Shown: one piece after another, positions 60,905 through 64,000 of the stretch
Layout of the letters: every line of letters starts with the position of its first letter
Position numbering within the stretch: the first letter of the stretch is position 1
NCBI RefSeq assembly: GCF_900111325.1
Contig: NZ_FOGW01000009.1
Coordinates: 62,001 to 126,000 of the forward strand
Origin: Lachnobacterium bovis
Lineage (GTDB): Bacteria; Bacillota; Clostridia; Lachnospirales; Lachnospiraceae
Reading direction: 5' to 3'
DNA length: 64,000 bases
Made by a program: the position numbers and the translations under genes
The notes under the pieces: generated by a model
Told to the model about the DNA's origin: nothing
The model's database searches: none
Seen by the model: the letters and a program-made list of their open reading frames with translations, nothing else

Positions 60905-61921
60905 TTAATAAATATTATGTATTATTTCTTCTGCAATAGTTTGAATATCTTTTGAATCTGTAGTAATAACTATATCTGCCACGTCTTCGTATAACGCCTT
61001 TCTTTTTTGCATTAATTGTTCAATATATTCAATATTCATATTACCATTTAAAATTGGTCGATTCTTATCATCTTTTACTCTTTCAAAAATTGTTTGTGGA
61101 CTAGCTGTCAATAGAACAACTTTACCACAACGTTTCATAATTTTAGTATTTTCGCTTCTAACAACTACTCCACCGCCACATGAAACAACATATTTTTTAC
61201 CAGTATTAAATTCCGTTTCTATGTTTTTAACCAAATTTGTTTCGAGATTTCTAAAATAATCTTCTCCATATTTTTCAAAAATATCTGGAATCGACATACC
61301 ACTATCATCGACGATTTTTTGATCCATCTCTAATACTTCATATGGCATTATTTTTTCTAATTGTTTAGCAATCGATGTCTTTCCCACACCCATAAATCCA
61401 ATCAAAAATAATTGCGGTTCATTTTTAAATACACACTTGATACTATTATAGTGTAAAAATTCTTCTTTTTGCGCGAGTTCTTGAACTTCATCGGAATTAA
61501 CAAATTTAAATTCTGATATTTCTGTGCTTTGAATTTTTACATCATTTTCATCATAGTCCATATAAAACTTATATATGTCAACAAAATAATTGTCACCTTC
61601 TTGTGGATTTTCTCTCATATATGTATGAACTAATCCACCTTTGGCTTTTGAAACATCCAATCCAATTTCTTCTTTTATTTCACGAATAATTGCTTCACGC
61701 GATGTTTCTCCTGCCATTGCTCCACCGCCTGAAATTTCCCAAGCTCCGGGTGCATATTTTTTAGTTTCTATACGTTTTGTAACAACAAATCTTCCGTCTT
61801 GTCTTTGAACTATTCCTATAACTGTAAGATGAAAATCACCATCATTCATATTCCAATCATTTCTGTTCATAGTACGGCCGGTCTTTTTTTTGTTTCTGTC
61901 GTAAATATCCCATTTTTCCAT
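60905..61921 (-). CDS. aroK: NUDIX hydrolase-shikimate kinase fusion
   Basis: A 338-residue two-domain protein. Residues 1-165 are a NUDIX domain of the isopentenyl-diphosphate isomerase-like type (WDIYDRNKKKTGRTMNR at the start) with a full NUDIX box ending SREAIIREIKEEIGL. Residues 170-338 are shikimate kinase: P-loop LIGFMGVGKTS, DQKIVDDSGMSIPDIF, and SCGGGVVVR. The kinase phosphorylates shikimate in aromatic amino acid synthesis; the NUDIX partner's substrate is unknown. The reading frame is continuous, with no stop between domains. It lies 14 bp after aroE. Confidence 0.92.
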   Translation of the reverse strand: MEKWDIYDRNKKKTGRTMNRNDWNMNDGDFHLTVIGIVQRQDGRFVVTKRIETKKYAPGAWEISGGGAMAGETSREAIIREIKEEIGLDVSKAKGGLVHTYMRENPQEGDNYFVDIYKFYMDYDENDVKIQSTEISEFKFVNSDEVQELAQKEEFLHYNSIKCVFKNEPQLFLIGFMGVGKTSIAKQLEKIMPYEVLEMDQKIVDDSGMSIPDIFEKYGEDYFRNLETNLVKNIETEFNTGKKYVVSCGGGVVVRSENTKIMKRCGKVVLLTASPQTIFERVKDDKNRPILNGNMNIEYIEQLMQKRKALYEDVADIVITTDSKDIQTIAEEIIHNIY

Positions 61922-61935
61922 TTTATTATCATCCT

Positions 61936-62805
61936 TTAACTAAAAAATTTTTCTTTTACCTCTTCTACTGGCATATCACATCCTGTATATAATTTGAATG
62001 CAGCAACACCTTGCCATAGCAACATTCCTTTTCCACCTATTGTCTTGCAACCGCAAGCTTTAGCATCTTTAATCAATTTAGTTTCCTCAGGATTGTAAAC
62101 CACGTCACATACAACTTGTTCTTTTGAAAAAACTGTCGGATCTTTTACAACACTTAGATCATCTAATGGCTTCATACCAACAATTGTAGCATTAACAAAA
62201 ATATCACTTTTTTGGATTTCTTCCTTTAATTTAGACTCATCATCTATATCAAATACATTAACAATACATGTTGGAACTTCTTTTTTTATTTTTTCCGCAG
62301 TCTCTAGTGTGCGGGAAAAAAATGCATCTTTTTTATTAAAAATTGAAATTTCTCGAATTCCATCAAGTGCACACTGTACCTGAATCGCAGTGGCAGCTCC
62401 ACCTCCACCACATATTGTCAATTTTTTTCCTTTAATGTCTACATCATTATCTTTTAAATTTGCAACAAATCCTTCGCCGTCTGTTATGTAACCTTTTAAT
62501 ACTCCATTGTCATTTACAATAGTATTAACTGCCCCTATAATTCTAGCCGCTGGTGATAACTCATCCACATATTTAGATGCTGCTATTTTATCTGGCATTG
62601 TCACATTACACCCTCTCATGTCAAACATTCTCATTGCATCTAGCGCATCTTTTACTTTGTCTTCTTTGACATCAAATGCAACATACACATAATCAATTCC
62701 TAAATGCTTAAAACTATAATTATACATTTGTGGCGAACCTGAATGGCCAACTGGCGATCCAATTAATGCAAGTAATTTTGTTTTTCCTGAAATCATATTT
62801 TCCAT
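61936..62805 (-). CDS. aroE: Shikimate dehydrogenase
   Basis: About 289 residues from the ATG with GGAGATT upstream. The substrate site GSPVGHSGSPQMYN, the catalytic lysine in NVTMPDK and YITDGEGFV are visible, followed by the NADP motif CGGGGAATA. It reduces 3-dehydroshikimate to shikimate, the step before the fused kinase. Its neighbours imply an aroE-aroK operon. Confidence 0.95.
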   Translation of the reverse strand: MENMISGKTKLLALIGSPVGHSGSPQMYNYSFKHLGIDYVYVAFDVKEDKVKDALDAMRMFDMRGCNVTMPDKIAASKYVDELSPAARIIGAVNTIVNDNGVLKGYITDGEGFVANLKDNDVDIKGKKLTICGGGGAATAIQVQCALDGIREISIFNKKDAFFSRTLETAEKIKKEVPTCIVNVFDIDDESKLKEEIQKSDIFVNATIVGMKPLDDLSVVKDPTVFSKEQVVCDVVYNPEETKLIKDAKACGCKTIGGKGMLLWQGVAAFKLYTGCDMPVEEVKEKFFS

Positions 62806-62860
62806 ACTTAATCTCCTATTTTCATATTTTATAATTCCCATTATTTCTTTTTAATAATTC

Positions 62861-63535
62861 TTATGCAATTGCCTCTAATAAATCACTTGGTTTATCAATA
62901 AAACATTTACCGCCATTTTCACGTAAGAAGTTTTCATCCCTAAAACCCCACTTTACGGAAACACATGGCATCTTTGCATTTTGAGCAGTCTGAATATCAA
63001 CTTCAGAATCTCCTACATAGATTGCCTCCTCGTTAGAAAAATTGAGCTCCTCTAAAGCTTTATTAACAGTATCTGGAGCTGGTTTTTTTGCGACCTTCAC
63101 ATTTTCTCCAATTGCAACACTTACATATTCGCTAAAATAATCTCTATTTAAAATTTTTACTGCTTCATCCATCTTATTCGAAACAATTGCTATTTCATAT
63201 CCAAGTTTTTTTAATTCTTCAAACAAATCATATATTCCATCATATGCTTTAGTATTTTCCTTACAATGTATTTCATAGTATTCTCTAAAATATGCATAAG
63301 TTTCTTCAAATTTTGGATTATCACAACCTCCTGGTACTGCGCGTTCCATTAATTTTCTAACGCCATTACCAACAAATCTTCTAACCTCATCTAAAGTCCT
63401 AATTGGCATATTACTATACTCTAATGCAGCATTTGTTGCATTTTTTAGATCCTCTAATGTATCTAAGAGTGTTCCATCTAAGTCAAAAATAATTGCTTTT
63501 AAATTTTTAGGTTTATTAATACTTCCTACTACCAT
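62861..63535 (-). CDS. HAD-family phosphatase, phosphoglycolate phosphatase-like
   Basis: A 224-residue HAD hydrolase. The motifs are IIFDLDGTLLDT (nucleophile Asp, near 16), IVSNK (Ser/Thr-type motif II), KKPAPDT (Lys) and GDSEVDIQTA (acidic pair). The cap domain and length fit phosphoglycolate phosphatase (Gph) or a pyrophosphatase. The true substrate is not readable. It precedes aroE by about 55 bp on the same strand and may be in its operon. Confidence 0.85.
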   Translation of the reverse strand: MVVGSINKPKNLKAIIFDLDGTLLDTLEDLKNATNAALEYSNMPIRTLDEVRRFVGNGVRKLMERAVPGGCDNPKFEETYAYFREYYEIHCKENTKAYDGIYDLFEELKKLGYEIAIVSNKMDEAVKILNRDYFSEYVSVAIGENVKVAKKPAPDTVNKALEELNFSNEEAIYVGDSEVDIQTAQNAKMPCVSVKWGFRDENFLRENGGKCFIDKPSDLLEAIA

Positions 63536-63596
63536 TTTATAGCCTCTTTTCTTTAAAACAAAAATATATTAAAAATCCTCTGTAAAACAAAAGATC

Positions 63597-63953
63597 CTAT
63601 ACTCTTTTATATGAATCCATAAATTTATCTTTTTCACAAATTGATAAATCTCGAACATCCTTACATTTTATTACTAAATAATCACCTTTTTTTCCTAAAA
63701 TGTAATCATCCTCATTATCCTGCGAAAAAATTTTCACATTTTTTTCTACTGGTTTAGCATACACTATTTCTCTACCGTCGAAAACACATTTTTTGGCATA
63801 GTAACCTAAACCTATAGTTATACCTGTGTTTACACTTTTTACTGTTGGCATATATTCTACATTATCTAATTTATATTTTCCGGGTTTAGAGACATAGTTT
63901 TCATTAAAATATTCTTCTGATATTTCCCATACATCTCCTTTACCGTCAAGCAT
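63597..63953 (-). CDS. Small PGDYG-like domain protein
   Basis: A 118-residue soluble protein. The C-terminal ILGKKGDYLVIKCKDVRDLS and the end CEKDKFMDSYKRV resemble the PGDYG domain, a small uncharacterised unit; this match is from memory and is tentative. There is no signal peptide or membrane segment. AGGAG lies about 8 nt before the ATG. The next gene upstream is outside the window. Confidence 0.6.
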   Translation of the reverse strand: MLDGKGDVWEISEEYFNENYVSKPGKYKLDNVEYMPTVKSVNTGITIGLGYYAKKCVFDGREIVYAKPVEKNVKIFSQDNEDDYILGKKGDYLVIKCKDVRDLSICEKDKFMDSYKRV

Positions 63954-64000
63954 AATTATTACTCCTGATTCTACGTTTATTTTAACATCCTTACTAAATG

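Overview
The window is AT-rich DNA from a low-GC, Gram-positive, anaerobic Clostridia-type bacterium. The best guess is a butyrate-producing member of the Lachnospiraceae or a close relative. The reasons are a butyryl-CoA:acetate CoA-transferase (but) gene, an elongated L17, zinc-ribbon adenylate kinase and S14, strong AGGAGG ribosome binding sites, NSS transporters, an ECF thiamine S-component and an LTA-synthase-type enzyme. No rRNA, tRNA, CRISPR array, insertion sequence or prophage was seen, so this is mostly core chromosome.

Region 1 (1-8.7 kb) is a Ter-linked stress and biosynthesis cluster: terD (cut by the window edge), telA, a YceG-like protein, a CitE/HpcH-like aldolase on the opposite strand, two phosphoribosyltransferase-like proteins (StiP/PELOTA type and TRSP type) and an AraC regulator with a pseudo-receiver. 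Region 2 (8.9-14.3 kb) has a PHP phosphatase, a short thioredoxin-reductase-like flavoprotein, a membrane GGDEF-EAL protein, and a thioredoxin-OhrR operon with an OhrR-like palindrome on its promoter. Region 3 (14.3-25.5 kb) has a gene-less stretch with AgrA/LytTR-like repeats, two NSS symporters, a pantothenate operon (DUF2520-panB-panC-panD), and mgtE with two YibE/F membrane proteins, then a repeat-rich gap with a candidate 40-codon gene.

Region 4 (25.6-42.4 kb) is one continuous S10-spc-alpha ribosomal super-operon on the minus strand, from rpsJ to rplQ, with secY, adk, map, infA, rpmJ and rpoA in the usual order. It starts from a near-consensus promoter followed by a ~225-nt structured leader. 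Region 5 (42.5-64 kb) is mixed housekeeping: two RNA methyltransferases, a cysteine-rich C_GCAxxG_C_C protein, a DMT exporter, a glycosyltransferase behind a 13-codon coupled leader ORF, but, an LTA-synthase-like enzyme, an Mrp ATPase, a CDF transporter, lepB, gdhA, thiT, a ROK glucokinase, a class A PBP, a NUDIX-shikimate kinase fusion, aroE, a HAD phosphatase and a small PGDYG-like protein.

Points most worth checking: the LytTR-like repeat pair ahead of a candidate RNA (14.59-14.88 kb); the trxA-ohrR promoter/operator; a TACANNTGTA operator shared by but and the gdhA-thiT intergenic region; DUF2520 as the missing ketopantoate reductase; the NUDIX-AroK fusion; the S10 leader; and the small gene with an excellent promoter at 25.3-25.5 kb.
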